This document shows, piece by piece, positions 16,100 to 25,217 of a stretch of 38,261 nucleotides of DNA (position 1 is the stretch's first letter; the number at the start of each line of letters is the position of its first letter). Made by a program: the position numbers and the translations under genes. The stretch lies in NCBI GenBank assembly GCA_003244145.1, contig QHBM01000073.1, positions 1 to 38,261 of the forward strand. Reading direction: 5' to 3'. Below the pieces are notes generated by a model that saw nothing but the letters and a program-made list of their open reading frames with translations, ran no database searches and had not been told where the DNA came from. This DNA comes from Chthoniobacterales bacterium (lineage in GTDB: Bacteria; Verrucomicrobiota; Verrucomicrobiia; Chthoniobacterales; UBA10450).

Positions 16100-16828
16100 A
16101 TGCGAGCAGAACCGAATGCCTATTCGCGGCATTGGTTTGAGTTCTTCCATGCCGGTATTGGCGAAGCGCGCACGACTCAAGAGACGACGTTTATCTGTGC
16201 TTGTGCGCCGCTGCCTGATTTCCGAAGGCTGGCCGATGTCTGTTGCGGGATGGGGCGACATGCCCGCGCGCTTTCCGCGCGGGGGTATTCAGTGACCGGC
16301 ATCGAGCGGGATGCCGACGCTATCGCGAAGGCTCGCGAACTGGGCGGCGGCCCAAGCTACGTGCAGGCGGATGTTCGCAACTACGAACCTGATCCTGGCG
16401 GGTTCGACGCGGCGATTGTCATGTCGCAGAGCTTTGGTTATTTCGCTCCGGCCACTAATCGCGATCTGCTAGGACGGCTGGCCACCGGTGTGCGCGAAAG
16501 CGGCCGCATTATTCTCGATTTGTGGAATCCGGAATTCTTCGCGGCTCACCAAGGGGATCGTGACTTGAAAACGCCTAACGGAGTGGTGCGAGAGAACAAA
16601 CATCTGGAGCGCGAGCGGCTCCTTGTTCGGCTGGATTATCCGAACGGTGCACACGAAGAATTCGAGTGGCAGTTGTTCTCGCAGGCGCAAATGAAGGCAG
16701 TGGCGCAATCGGTCGGGTTGGAGTTGGTGGTCGCCTGCACGGACCTTGATGCCGCGACTCCGCCTGATGCAGGTAAGCCGCGTATTCAATTCGTTCTCGA
16801 ACGCGTCGGGAATAGCCCAGCGTTTTAA
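16100..16828 (+). CDS. Class I SAM-dependent methyltransferase
   Basis: A 242-residue cytoplasmic protein with a Rossmann methyltransferase core. Motif I is LADVCCGMGRHARALS (44-59), followed by the acidic strand VTGIERD (65-71) that binds the SAM ribose, then YVQADVRNY and a motif IV-like FDAAIVMSQSFGYF. The C-terminal half is a small beta-rich region (ERLLVRLDYPNG) as in many small-molecule methyltransferases. The substrate cannot be inferred. It follows the histidine kinase by 77 bases on the same strand. The last codons (NSPAF) and the TAA stop are encoded within a palindrome at 16816-16835. Confidence 0.82.
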   Translation: MRAEPNAYSRHWFEFFHAGIGEARTTQETTFICACAPLPDFRRLADVCCGMGRHARALSARGYSVTGIERDADAIAKARELGGGPSYVQADVRNYEPDPGGFDAAIVMSQSFGYFAPATNRDLLGRLATGVRESGRIILDLWNPEFFAAHQGDRDLKTPNGVVRENKHLERERLLVRLDYPNGAHEEFEWQLFSQAQMKAVAQSVGLELVVACTDLDAATPPDAGKPRIQFVLERVGNSPAF

Positions 16829-16835
16829 CGCTGGG
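16816..16835. repeat. 20-bp perfect palindrome containing the methyltransferase stop
   Basis: The arms CCCAGCGTT and AACGCTGGG are perfectly complementary and flank a 2-base TT centre. The TAA stop of the methyltransferase is at 16826-16828, within the palindrome. No T-run follows (GAAACATCG). It is a different sequence family from the elements at 1683 and 3971 but has the same placement. Confidence 0.7.
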
Positions 16836-16958
16836 AAACATCGCCAGTCTGAAGGCACAGAAGTCGGACGCGCGGAAGCACGTCCCTCCGATGGTCGGAT
16901 TCACGTGAAGGGAAGTTTGGATTGACCGCATGAGGGTGAAGAGGTCAACACTGGCCGC

Positions 16959-18765
16959 ATGTTCAAACGCATCTTGAAGTGGACGCTGCGGATCGTGGCG
17001 CTGTTGGTCATCGTGGCGGCCATTTTCCTGGTCAATCTCATCGGTTCCGGCCTTGGAGTCTGAATCTGTTCTACGAGAAAGTTTTCGCGCAGGTTCTCTT
17101 CGAAGAACCGGAGCTGCTGTCATCGCTCGGACTGGTGGAGCGGTTCGGGATCACCAGCCACAACGGCAAGCTGGGCGACGCCTCGCCGGCGCATCAGCAA
17201 CATTATTTCGACCGGGCGAAAAAGAACCTGGCGGACCTGCACGCATATCCGATCGAGAAGCAAAACGCTTCGCAGCGGCTTTCCACTCACATTCTCGATT
17301 GGTTTATCAGCCGCGAGCTGGAGGGCGAAAAATATCAGTGGCATAACTATCCAGTTAACCAGCTCTTTGGGGTCCAGAACGAATTTCCGTCGTTCATGGC
17401 CAGCCAGCATCGGCTCCTCGCGCCGAGGGATTGCGATTACTACCTCCAGCGGCTCGGCGCAGTCGGGACGAAGTTCGATCAGTTGCTTGAGAGCCTGCGC
17501 CTGCGCGAACAAAAACAAATTCTGCCGCCGCGTTTCGTAGTCGAGAAGGTCCTGACCGAGATGAATGGTTTCGTGGCCCAACCGGCCGCGGAAAACATTC
17601 TGGCAACTTCGTTCAAGACCCGCGCGGCGAAGATCAAGGATCTGACGGACGCACAACGCGCGGATTTTCAAAACCGGGTGGAGACGGCGGTGACGACTCA
17701 GGTTTATCCGGCCTACAAAAAACTGATCGATTATTTCAACGGCATCCTGCCCAAGACGACGACCGATGACGGCGTTTGGAAGTTGCCCGATGGCGACGCG
17801 TATTACGCTTTCGCGTTGCGCCGAAACACGACCACGACGCTGCCGCCGCAAGGGGTGCACGATCTCGGAGTGCGTGAGGTGGCGCGGATCGAAACGGAAA
17901 TGCGCAGCCTGCTGGATGCGAATGGATTCAAGGACCGGCCGATCGGCGAAGCGATGGATGCGCTAAGGAAAGATCCGAAATTCCATTTCACGCCGGACGA
18001 CCAGGGGCGCGCGGATGCCATCGCCGAATACACGCGCCTGATCACGCAGGCCATCGAGAAGTCGAAGCTTTTGTTCAAGACCGTGCCAAAGGCGAAAGTC
18101 GAGGTACAACGCGTGCCGGTGTTCAAGGAAGCGACTTCAGCCGGCGCCTACTACCAGGGGGCGTCGATGGATGGAACGCGCCCCGGCGTTTTCTACGCGA
18201 ACCTCCGCGACGCGCGAAATGGGCGATGCCGACGCTGGCTTATCACGAAGGAGTTCCCGGGCATCATTGGCAAATCGCCACCGCGCAGGAATTGAAGGGG
18301 CTGCCGCAATTCCGAAAACTGATTCCATTTACCGCCTACGCGGAAGGCTGGGCGCTCTACACGGAATGGCTGGCGAAGGAGGCGGGCTGGTACGAAGGCG
18401 ATCCGTTCGGTGATCTCGGGCGATTGCAGGGCGAGCTTTTCCGCGCGGTCCGGCTAGTGGTGGACACGGGCATTCACGCGAAACGTTGGCCGCGCCAGCA
18501 GGCGATCGATTACATGCGCGAGAAAACGGGCATGGGTGAGAAGGAAGTGACGGCGGAGATCGAGCGCTACATCGTGAATCCCGGACAGGCCTGCGCTTAC
18601 AAGGTGGGAATGCTAAAGATCCAGGAATTGCGGATGCGCGCGCAAACGGAGCTGGGAGCGAAGTTCGATCAACGCGACTTCCATGATGTGGTGCTGAGGA
18701 ATGGCGCGTTGCCGCTCGAGATTCTCGAGGAGCAGGTCAACGATTACATTCAGCGGACGAAGTAG
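16959..18765 (+). pseudogene. DUF885 family protein, interrupted by two single-base frameshifts
   Basis: Three frames together encode one DUF885 protein. Segment 1 starts at ATG 16959 (MFKRILKWTLRIVALLVIVA, a signal or membrane anchor) and hits TGA at 17061. Segment 2 continues in another frame from about 17043 (FRPWSLNLFYEKVF) to about 18217. Segment 3 runs from about 18218 to 18765 and carries the HExxPGHH motif ([14 protein letters not shown]) likely to bind metal. Each junction is repaired by adding one base. A T after 17042 gives I-W-F-R-P-W. An A in the AAA run at 18217-18219 gives R-K-W-A-M. The repaired product would be 602 residues, normal for the family. Either the gene is decaying or the assembly has two indels. 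Confidence 0.8.
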
Positions 18766-18775
18766 GAGCGGAACT

Positions 18776-18908
18776 TATCTGGAAACCAGGAAGCCAGGAA
18801 TAAACACAGAAACCTAACGAATTAGGAAAACAGGAAAGCAGGAATCGGATGAAAAAAGGAAATCCGGGGCCCAAAGAAATCTTGTCTTTTTTTCCTGGCT
18901 TCCAGATA
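18776..18908. repeat. Imperfect inverted repeat between converging genes
   Basis: The right arm TTCCTGGCTTCCAGATA (18892-18908) is the reverse complement of the left stretch at 18776-18800, apart from an 8-base insertion in the left arm (TATCTGGA, then AACCAGGA, then AGCCAGGAA). CAGGAA-type units recur between them (about 18787, 18795, 18831 and 18839). The element fills the junction between the DUF885 stop (18765) and the E2 stop (18912). A T7 run precedes the right arm. A transcription-end or mRNA-hairpin role is possible. Confidence 0.6.
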
Positions 18909-18911
18909 CAA

Positions 18912-21900
18912 TCATCTGGCTTTCGCCGTCGCTTCTGCGGGGATGGCGAATTGTTCGATCAGCTCTTTGATGTCGTGGACGAAGTTCGCAGCGCCGGCGC
19001 CGTTCACCACGCGATGATCGAACGTGAGCGACAAGGTGATCACTTCAGCGGGCTGCGTTTTAGTTCCGTCGCCGATCGCTTCGTAATGGGCGGAACCGAC
19101 GAAGAGCGTGCCCACTGACGGCGGCACGACGATCGGCGCCGCGGCGCGCACCCCGAATGCACCGAGACTGCTGATGACGACCGGCGCGTTCATCGCATCG
19201 ACGCGGCCACCGCGGGTTTCCGCAATGGTTTCATTATAGAGCTTCACAAAATCCGGCCAGGCGCGTGTGTTCGCTTTGGTCACGACGGCAGTCGCCAGTC
19301 GATCGCCCTCGATTGCCACGGCCATGCCGAGATCGAATTCGTCGTTCTCGATAATGCGGTCGTCGTCCAGGATAACGCGGCGGAAGGGCCGATGTTTCTC
19401 CATCGCCTTGACCACACACCACGCCACCATCACGGACGGCGAGGGGGCGTTTTTGCCTTCGCGTTTCTTAGCTGCTTCGCGCGCCTTCCGAATCGCGTCC
19501 CAGCGCGCATCGATTTGCAAATTCGCGGGCACGACGCGGCCGAGACGGCGGACGATTGTCGGCGAGAGCGCCGGTTCGATCGCCCGGCTCGGAGCGACAT
19601 GCTTCTGCGTGTCCCTGGATTTTGCTTCGGCCGGTTCCGCCACACCGTTTGGATTCTGCTGCGGCGAAGTTTCCGCCGCGGTCTCGAATTGGTCCGCGAA
19701 CGAATCGCCTTCCGCGAGAATGGTCCCGATCTCCTGGCCGATCTCGACCGTGTCGCCGACTTTCGTTTTCCATTCGCCCATGGTCCCGGCGAAGGACGAT
19801 TCGATTGGATAGACGGCCTTGTCGGTTTCGACTTCGCAAAGCGGATCGTCGAGCGCGATGGTGTCGCCCGGCTTTTTCAGCAGGGTCACGACCTTCGCGT
19901 TGCGAATCCCTTCGCCCATGATCGGGATGGTGATCTTTTGCGCGCCCATCTTTTTCCGACTGTAGCCGGGGTCGGTGACCGCGGCTTGTTTTTTTGGAGC
20001 CGGCTTCGCTGGAGCCGGCCCGCCCTCGGGCCGCTGAGATTTCGCGCCATCCCCGGATTCAACGGCACGGGGGCGTGCCGTCTCCATCGACATGGATTGC
20101 CGCAGCGCGGCGAGGATGCGTTTCACATCGGGCAACGCGGCGTATTCGTAGATCGGGTTGTAACCGATCATGACGTTGGTTTTGCTGACGAGAATTGGCG
20201 GAGCAATCAACTCGCTCCAAATCTCAGGCAACGCGGCGAGATGCGAGACGATCATCTGGCCGACGCTGCAATTTTCGCTGTCCTCCTGCACGACAACGAG
20301 TCGGCCCGTGCGGCGGACTGATTCTTCGATCGCAGCGCGGTCCCACGGGACGATGGAGCGCAGATCGATCAGATCGACGCTGACTTCGTCGCCGATTTCG
20401 TGCAACGCTTCGAGCGATTTCTCGACCGTGTTTCCCCAGGCTACCAGGGTGACGTCGGAGCCGGCTTGCCGTTTTCGCGCGACGCCCAAAGGAACGGCGC
20501 GCACCGGCTCGGCCGATTCGTGTTCCGCCCAGAGAAGATGTTTCGGGATCAGCACGAACGTCGGATCTTCGCAGTGCATTGCCGTCCAGAGCAGACCCGC
20601 CGCGTCCTCGGGCGTGCTCGGAATGGCGACGTTGATTCCGGGAAAATGCGCGAGCGCGGCTTCGTTCGCCTGGCTGTGCCACAAACTCCCGCCGGGGAGA
20701 TACGCGCCATACGGTGCGTAAATCACGACCGGACATTTCCACGTGCCGAATGAGCGCCAGCGCAACGTGGACAGGTTCGTCACGAGCTGGTTCCAGCCCG
20801 GCCCGATGAAGTCGATGAATTGCAGTTCGAACACCGGCCGTTTGCCGTACGAAGCAAGGCCGCACGCGACGCCCATGATGGTCGATTCGGCCAGCGGCGA
20901 GTTGTAGACCTGCTTCGGAAATTCGGTCGAAAGTTTTTGGGTGAGACGAAACACGCCACCCTTCGGATCTTCCACGTCTTCACCGAAGATGATGCGATCC
21001 GCGTTCTTCTCGAGACCGAGGCGGAGCGTCTTATTGATCGTGTCGCCGATGCGATATTTGCCGGCGGGCAACACTTCGTCATCGAGCTGCGGGAGCGGCG
21101 CCGTGACCTGCAACTCCAACTCATCAGCGGTTGGATCTTCGGCGCGTTCCGCTTCCGCAAATTCTTTTCGGATGCGCTCCTTGATCTCATTGTCGAGCTT
21201 CGCGTAATCGTCCGCGGTGATCGCGCCTTCGGCGATCAAGTGCTCGCTCCAAGCGCGGAGTGGATCGGCTTTTTCAAGATCCTTAAGTTCCTCCTCGCTC
21301 CGATAAAGTTTGTGATCATCGGAACTGGTGTGACTGGAGAGCCGTTCCATGTTGACCCAGAAAAACGCGGGACCCCCGCCGGCGCGCATCGATTCGAACG
21401 CCTTGGTGCCGGCATCGTAAATCTGCTGCACATCGCTGCCGTCGATTTCCTGCCAGTCGCTAGGCTGGAGAACGTCGAGCGCGAGCGGATTGATTTTCCG
21501 CGTGGGGCTGCTGATGCCGTACTTGTTGTCCTCGACTACGAACAGCACAGGAAGATTGCGTTCCTTGGCGAAACAAACCGCTTCGAAAAAATCGCCCTGG
21601 CGCGTCGCGGCATCGCCGACCGTCGTCACCACCACGTTCGCTTTTTGGTCGAGCTGGATGCCCCAGGCGATGCCGCACGCGGGAAGAAGTTGCGACCCGG
21701 TCGGCGTCGGCACGCTCCAGATTCCGCGCGACGCATAACTGTAATGCGATGGCATTTGCCGTCCGTGGCTTTGCCCTTTTCGCTTCGCGAAATAATCGAG
21801 CGCCAGTTCGTGGGACGCGACGCCGCGGCCCAGAACAAGGGCGCGGTCGCGGTAGTAGGGAACGACGAAATCGCCTTCCGTCATCGCAATTCCGAGTGCG

Positions 21901-22043
21901 GCCAAACCTTCGTGGCCCATGCCGGAAACATGGAAATGACCTTTGCCCTGACGATTCAGATTTTGCTCGCGCAGATCGCCGTGCCGGCTCTCGAGGAGAA
22001 GCGTCAGCAGTTGCAGTTTATCTTTCTTACTCAGCGCGGGCAT
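18912..22043 (-). CDS. 2-oxoacid dehydrogenase E1-alpha/E1-beta fusion read through into E2
   Basis: An uninterrupted frame of 1043 residues. E1-alpha (about 1-345) contains GRQMPSHY, typical of branched-chain 2-oxoacid dehydrogenases, and the thiamine-diphosphate site GDAATRQGDFFEAV...NKYGISSP. E1-beta (about 346-660) has FGEDVEDPKGGVF and SPLAESTIMGVACGLASYG. After a linker comes E2: lipoyl domain from Met699 with EVETDKAVYP (lipoyl Lys742), then the acyltransferase domain ending with DHRVVNGA (His1010). I see no peripheral-subunit-binding domain, and the usual DHRxxDG Asp is Asn1014. The complex would decarboxylate 2-oxoacids to acyl-CoA, with E3 supplied elsewhere. ATG 22043 is preferred over an upstream TTG (22106). 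E2 could also start alone at ATG 19949. Confidence 0.88.
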   Translation of the reverse strand: MPALSKKDKLQLLTLLLESRHGDLREQNLNRQGKGHFHVSGMGHEGLAALGIAMTEGDFVVPYYRDRALVLGRGVASHELALDYFAKRKGQSHGRQMPSHYSYASRGIWSVPTPTGSQLLPACGIAWGIQLDQKANVVVTTVGDAATRQGDFFEAVCFAKERNLPVLFVVEDNKYGISSPTRKINPLALDVLQPSDWQEIDGSDVQQIYDAGTKAFESMRAGGGPAFFWVNMERLSSHTSSDDHKLYRSEEELKDLEKADPLRAWSEHLIAEGAITADDYAKLDNEIKERIRKEFAEAERAEDPTADELELQVTAPLPQLDDEVLPAGKYRIGDTINKTLRLGLEKNADRIIFGEDVEDPKGGVFRLTQKLSTEFPKQVYNSPLAESTIMGVACGLASYGKRPVFELQFIDFIGPGWNQLVTNLSTLRWRSFGTWKCPVVIYAPYGAYLPGGSLWHSQANEAALAHFPGINVAIPSTPEDAAGLLWTAMHCEDPTFVLIPKHLLWAEHESAEPVRAVPLGVARKRQAGSDVTLVAWGNTVEKSLEALHEIGDEVSVDLIDLRSIVPWDRAAIEESVRRTGRLVVVQEDSENCSVGQMIVSHLAALPEIWSELIAPPILVSKTNVMIGYNPIYEYAALPDVKRILAALRQSMSMETARPRAVESGDGAKSQRPEGGPAPAKPAPKKQAAVTDPGYSRKKMGAQKITIPIMGEGIRNAKVVTLLKKPGDTIALDDPLCEVETDKAVYPIESSFAGTMGEWKTKVGDTVEIGQEIGTILAEGDSFADQFETAAETSPQQNPNGVAEPAEAKSRDTQKHVAPSRAIEPALSPTIVRRLGRVVPANLQIDARWDAIRKAREAAKKREGKNAPSPSVMVAWCVVKAMEKHRPFRRVILDDDRIIENDEFDLGMAVAIEGDRLATAVVTKANTRAWPDFVKLYNETIAETRGGRVDAMNAPVVISSLGAFGVRAAAPIVVPPSVGTLFVGSAHYEAIGDGTKTQPAEVITLSLTFDHRVVNGAGAANFVHDIKELIEQFAIPAEATAKAR
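19961..20081. repeat. Cluster of four hairpin repeats forming the E1-E2 linker codons
   Basis: From left to right: 19961-19985 is identical to 3971-3995. 20000-20018 is CCGGCT, 7 bases, AGCCGG. 20017-20032 is GGCCCG, 4 bases, CGGGCC. 20062-20081 is ACGGCACG, 4 bases, CGTGCCGT. All lie between the E1-beta C-terminus (about 20090) and the natural E2 start codon (19949). They look like former intergenic repeats, yet the minus-strand frame has no stop across them, so they encode the linker (Ala/Pro/Lys-rich). Confidence 0.7.
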
Positions 22044-22176
22044 TGGAGAATCGGCGAATGATGGAGCGTTGATGGTGACGGAATCGGGCCAACACTCAAC
22101 TCGCAACCATCACGCATCAACTGCTTCTCGCGGTCGCTCCTTGTAAAAAACGTTTCGCTGCCACATTTGTTCGATA

Positions 22177-23283
22177 GTGAACGCACGGGATAAAATCATT
22201 CTGCCGCGGGGCAGGGGAGTGATCGCGCGTTACCGGGAATTCCTTCCGGTCTCGGACTCGACACCGATCGTGTCATTAGGCGAAGGCGGCACGCCGCTGA
22301 TTTTTTCGCCGCGTCTGAGCGCGGTTGTCGGCCGCGGCTGCGAAGTTTATTTGAAATACGAAGGCCTCAATCCCACCTGCTCTTTCAAGGACCGCGGCAT
22401 GACCGTGGCGGTATCGAAAGCGGTCGAGCGCAAAAGCGTGGCGGTGATTTGCGCGTCCACCGGGAACACTTCGGCCTCGGCGGCCGCGTATGCCGCGCGG
22501 GCTGGGATCCGATGCGCCGTGGTGCTGCCGGCTGGAAAAATCGCCAGCGGAAAATTGCTTCAGGCTTTTGCTTATGGCGCGAAAGTGATCGCGATCGAAG
22601 GCAACTTCGATGACGCGCTCCTCATCGTGCGGAAGCTGGGCGCGCGCGACGATTTTGCGATCGTTAATTCCATCAATCCAGATCGCATTGCCGGCCAGAA
22701 AACTGCGGCGTTCGAAATCGTGGACGACCTGGGCGATGCGCCCGACCTGCATTTGTTGCCATTGGGCAACGCCGGCAACATCACCGCGTACTGGGCCGGC
22801 TACCGCGAGTATCGCGACGCAGGGAAATCGACGCGATTGCCGGCGATGATTGGTTTCCAAGCCGCCGGCGCGGCGCCGATGTTTCATAATCGCGTGGTGG
22901 AAAATCCGGAAACGATCGCATCCGCCATTCGGATCGGGAATCCCGCGAGTTGGGAAACCGCGCAGCGTGCGGTGGACGATTCGCATGGCGCCATCGACAT
23001 CGTGACCGATGAAGAAATTCTCGCCGCGCAAAAATGGCTGGGGATAAACGAAGGAATCTTTGTCGAGCCGGCGAGCGCCGCGCCCATCGCTGGCCTCTTC
23101 AAGTCATGCGACCCCGTGCGCGGACCGGCTTATTCGTTCGCGACAGTTCCGGAAGGAAGCCGAATCGTTTGCACCGTCACCGGCCACGGCTTGAAGGATC
23201 CTGAAATCTTAAGCAATCACACCGCGACCTTAAGAACAGTAGCCGCGAACGAGCAGGATGTTCTGCGCACCATCGGGTTCTAG
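22177..23283 (+). CDS. thrC: Threonine synthase
   Basis: Converts O-phosphohomoserine to threonine and phosphate with PLP in the cytoplasm. It has 368 residues, the shorter class II type. The PLP lysine is in TCSFKDRGM (Lys71), preceded by GEGGTPL. The phosphate-binding loop region is [15 protein letters not shown], and the PLP-phosphate glycine loop is [12 protein letters not shown]. The start is GTG at 22177 ([12 protein letters not shown]), which fits the family N-terminus [13 protein letters not shown]. It is followed 102 bases later by the aspartate kinase gene on the same strand, consistent with a threonine/lysine biosynthesis unit. It is divergent from the E1/E2 gene. Confidence 0.93.
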   Translation: MNARDKIILPRGRGVIARYREFLPVSDSTPIVSLGEGGTPLIFSPRLSAVVGRGCEVYLKYEGLNPTCSFKDRGMTVAVSKAVERKSVAVICASTGNTSASAAAYAARAGIRCAVVLPAGKIASGKLLQAFAYGAKVIAIEGNFDDALLIVRKLGARDDFAIVNSINPDRIAGQKTAAFEIVDDLGDAPDLHLLPLGNAGNITAYWAGYREYRDAGKSTRLPAMIGFQAAGAAPMFHNRVVENPETIASAIRIGNPASWETAQRAVDDSHGAIDIVTDEEILAAQKWLGINEGIFVEPASAAPIAGLFKSCDPVRGPAYSFATVPEGSRIVCTVTGHGLKDPEILSNHTATLRTVAANEQDVLRTIGF

Positions 23284-23385
23284 TTGAACCGCAGCTAACT
23301 CCGAGTTGACACCGGTGTAACATAAACGAAAACCAGTCCGTTCCGTGTTGCCAAATTTTCTCTTCAATCCTGGGCTCGGCTCGCG

Positions 23386-24621
23386 ATGCGCCTGATCGTT
23401 CAAAAGTACGGAGGCACTTCGGTCGGCTCACCCGAACGGATCCGGAACGTTGCCCGCCGGTTACTCGAGACCCAGCGGGAAGGTTGCAAAGTCGTGGCCG
23501 TTATTTCCGCGATGGCGGGCGTGACCGATGACTTGATCAAACTCGCGCGCGAGACTTCGCCGCAGCCGGCCGAGCGCGAGCTGGACGCGTTGCTTGCCAC
23601 CGGCGAACAGGCCGCGATCGCGCTCACGGCGATGGCGGTGAATGCGCTGGGCGGCAAAGCCGTTTCGCTGACTGGCGCGGAAGCGGGCATCCTGACCGAT
23701 CGCGCGCATACCCGGGCGAAGATCGCGAATATTTCTCCAAAACAAATCCACGAATTGCTGGCCGATGATTACATCGTGGTCGTGGCCGGCTTCCAGGGAC
23801 AGAACGCCGATGGCGAAACCACCACGCTCGGACGCGGCGGCTCGGATTTAACCGCGATTGCTCTGGCCGGCGCCTTGAACGCCGATGCCTGTCAGATTTT
23901 TACGGACGTCGATGGCGTCTTTACCTGCGATCCGCGGGTCGTTTCGGACGCGAGGAAGATCGATGAAGTTGCCTACGACGAGCTGCTCGAAATGGCCGGC
24001 GCGGGCTCGAAGGTGATGCAATCGCGCGCGGTCGAGTTCGCCAAGAAGTTTGGGATAGAATTCGAAGTGCGCTCCAGCCTCAAGCCTGGCGCCGGCACGA
24101 TCGCGAAGGAAGAGACGGCGAATATGGAAGACGTCGTCATCCGCGGCGTCAGCCTTGATCGCAACCAGGCCAAGCTGACCGTGGATGACGTGCGCGACGA
24201 GGCCGGCATCGCCGGGCGCATTTTCTCCGCCATCGCGCACGGCAACATCGTGGTCGACATGATCGTGCAAAGTGTTTCCAAACACGGCACGACCGATATT
24301 TCGTTTACCATTCACGAGAACGACCTCGAGGCAGCGAGAGCATTGCTCGACCCGATCGTGACCGAAGTTCAGGCCGCGGGGTTACTCGCGACCAAGGGAG
24401 TAGCGAAGCTCAGCGTGGTCGGGATCGGGATGAGGTCGCACTCGGGCGTGGCCGCGCGCCTGTTCGACTGCCTGGGCAAAGCCGGGATCAACATCCAATT
24501 GATCTCGACCTCCGAGATCAAGATCGCCGTCATCATCGACGGGAAGGATGCCGACCGCGCCGCCCAGCTCACGCACCAGGAGTTCGGCCTGACGCGCTTT
24601 ACGTCGGCGCCAAGCCGCTGA
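23386..24621 (+). CDS. lysC: Aspartate kinase with tandem ACT domains
   Basis: Phosphorylates aspartate, the first step to lysine, threonine and methionine. It has 411 residues. The kinase domain begins IVQKYGGTSVGSPERI and contains GFQGQNADGETTTLGRGGSD and FTDVDGVFTCDPR. Two C-terminal ACT domains (from about residue 262) carry DEAGIAGRIFSAIA and IGMRSHSGVAARLF, the usual lysine/threonine feedback region. An internal in-frame ATG at 24124 (MEDVVIRGVSLDRNQAKLTV) follows AAGGAAGAG with a 9-base gap. In Bacillus and Corynebacterium a regulatory beta subunit starts at the matching place, so an alpha/beta arrangement is plausible here. Confidence 0.95.
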   Translation: MRLIVQKYGGTSVGSPERIRNVARRLLETQREGCKVVAVISAMAGVTDDLIKLARETSPQPAERELDALLATGEQAAIALTAMAVNALGGKAVSLTGAEAGILTDRAHTRAKIANISPKQIHELLADDYIVVVAGFQGQNADGETTTLGRGGSDLTAIALAGALNADACQIFTDVDGVFTCDPRVVSDARKIDEVAYDELLEMAGAGSKVMQSRAVEFAKKFGIEFEVRSSLKPGAGTIAKEETANMEDVVIRGVSLDRNQAKLTVDDVRDEAGIAGRIFSAIAHGNIVVDMIVQSVSKHGTTDISFTIHENDLEAARALLDPIVTEVQAAGLLATKGVAKLSVVGIGMRSHSGVAARLFDCLGKAGINIQLISTSEIKIAVIIDGKDADRAAQLTHQEFGLTRFTSAPSR

Positions 24622-25217
24622 AGAATCGCGCGGCAGATCCGCTCGGTATGGCAAAAAGGCTTCGGAAATCGAAACACTAAAGAAGCGTAATAAGAACGTT
24701 AAGGCGTTTATCGGAGACTGATTCAGCCGTCGGAGCATGGGCCAATCTAAGTTGCAGGTGCGCAGACAAACATTCGGGCAGCAGCGGGCCGGGTTTCCAA
24801 GACCTCGAAGGTATAGAAACAATCAAACCCAGCTGGCTGTCCGGGCCGCCAGACGGGAAGATTAACAATATGGAAGGCGTCACCAATCGAGAGGAAGCCT
24901 GTTCTCGCAGTTTTTTAGCAATCCAGGCCGTGCGATGCCGGTGTCGCTCCGGCTATCGATTCTATAGGTAAATTGCGGGCATTCGTTCAGGATTCGCAGG
25001 AGGTAAAAATCGTATCTGACAGACCCGTGCGGACCAACCACGCAGACGCACGGAGAGGGAGCCCCGGCTATTACCTTCCTCTCAACAGGCCTTGCGTGAT
25101 AACATCATACAATATATGTCATATAAAGTAAGTATACCGTAAACCTTGACTTAGTAACTAGGCGGCGGAATTTTGCCCTTGAGCCGGGCACTACCCCTGC
25201 TCAGACTCACCCCTCAG
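24622..25217. other. Long gene-poor interval after lysC
   Basis: There is no convincing gene in about 600 bases. Short frames in it have no family signature. It holds a hairpin at 24937-24953 (GCCGG, 7 bases, CCGGC). From about 25080 to 25170 the sequence becomes clearly AT-rich (ACAATATATGTCATATAAAG). A TTGCGT at 25092 and a TATATG at 25113 are spaced 15 bases apart. They could be a weak sigma-70-like promoter for the next genes, but this is a low-confidence reading. No tRNA-like structure was found. Confidence 0.4.

Noticed and set aside
20820..22061. 413-residue plus-strand open frame
   Set aside because: Antisense to the E1 part of the dehydrogenase; long only because of GC-rich codon bias.
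22041..22106. N-terminal extension of E1 from TTG 22106
   Set aside because: The extra 21 residues have no family similarity, and ATG 22043 begins the conserved E1-alpha sequence.
24931..24960. Possible tRNA or small structured RNA in the long intergenic interval
   Set aside because: Only one short hairpin with a 7-base loop is visible; there is no T-arm, anticodon arm or acceptor pairing.
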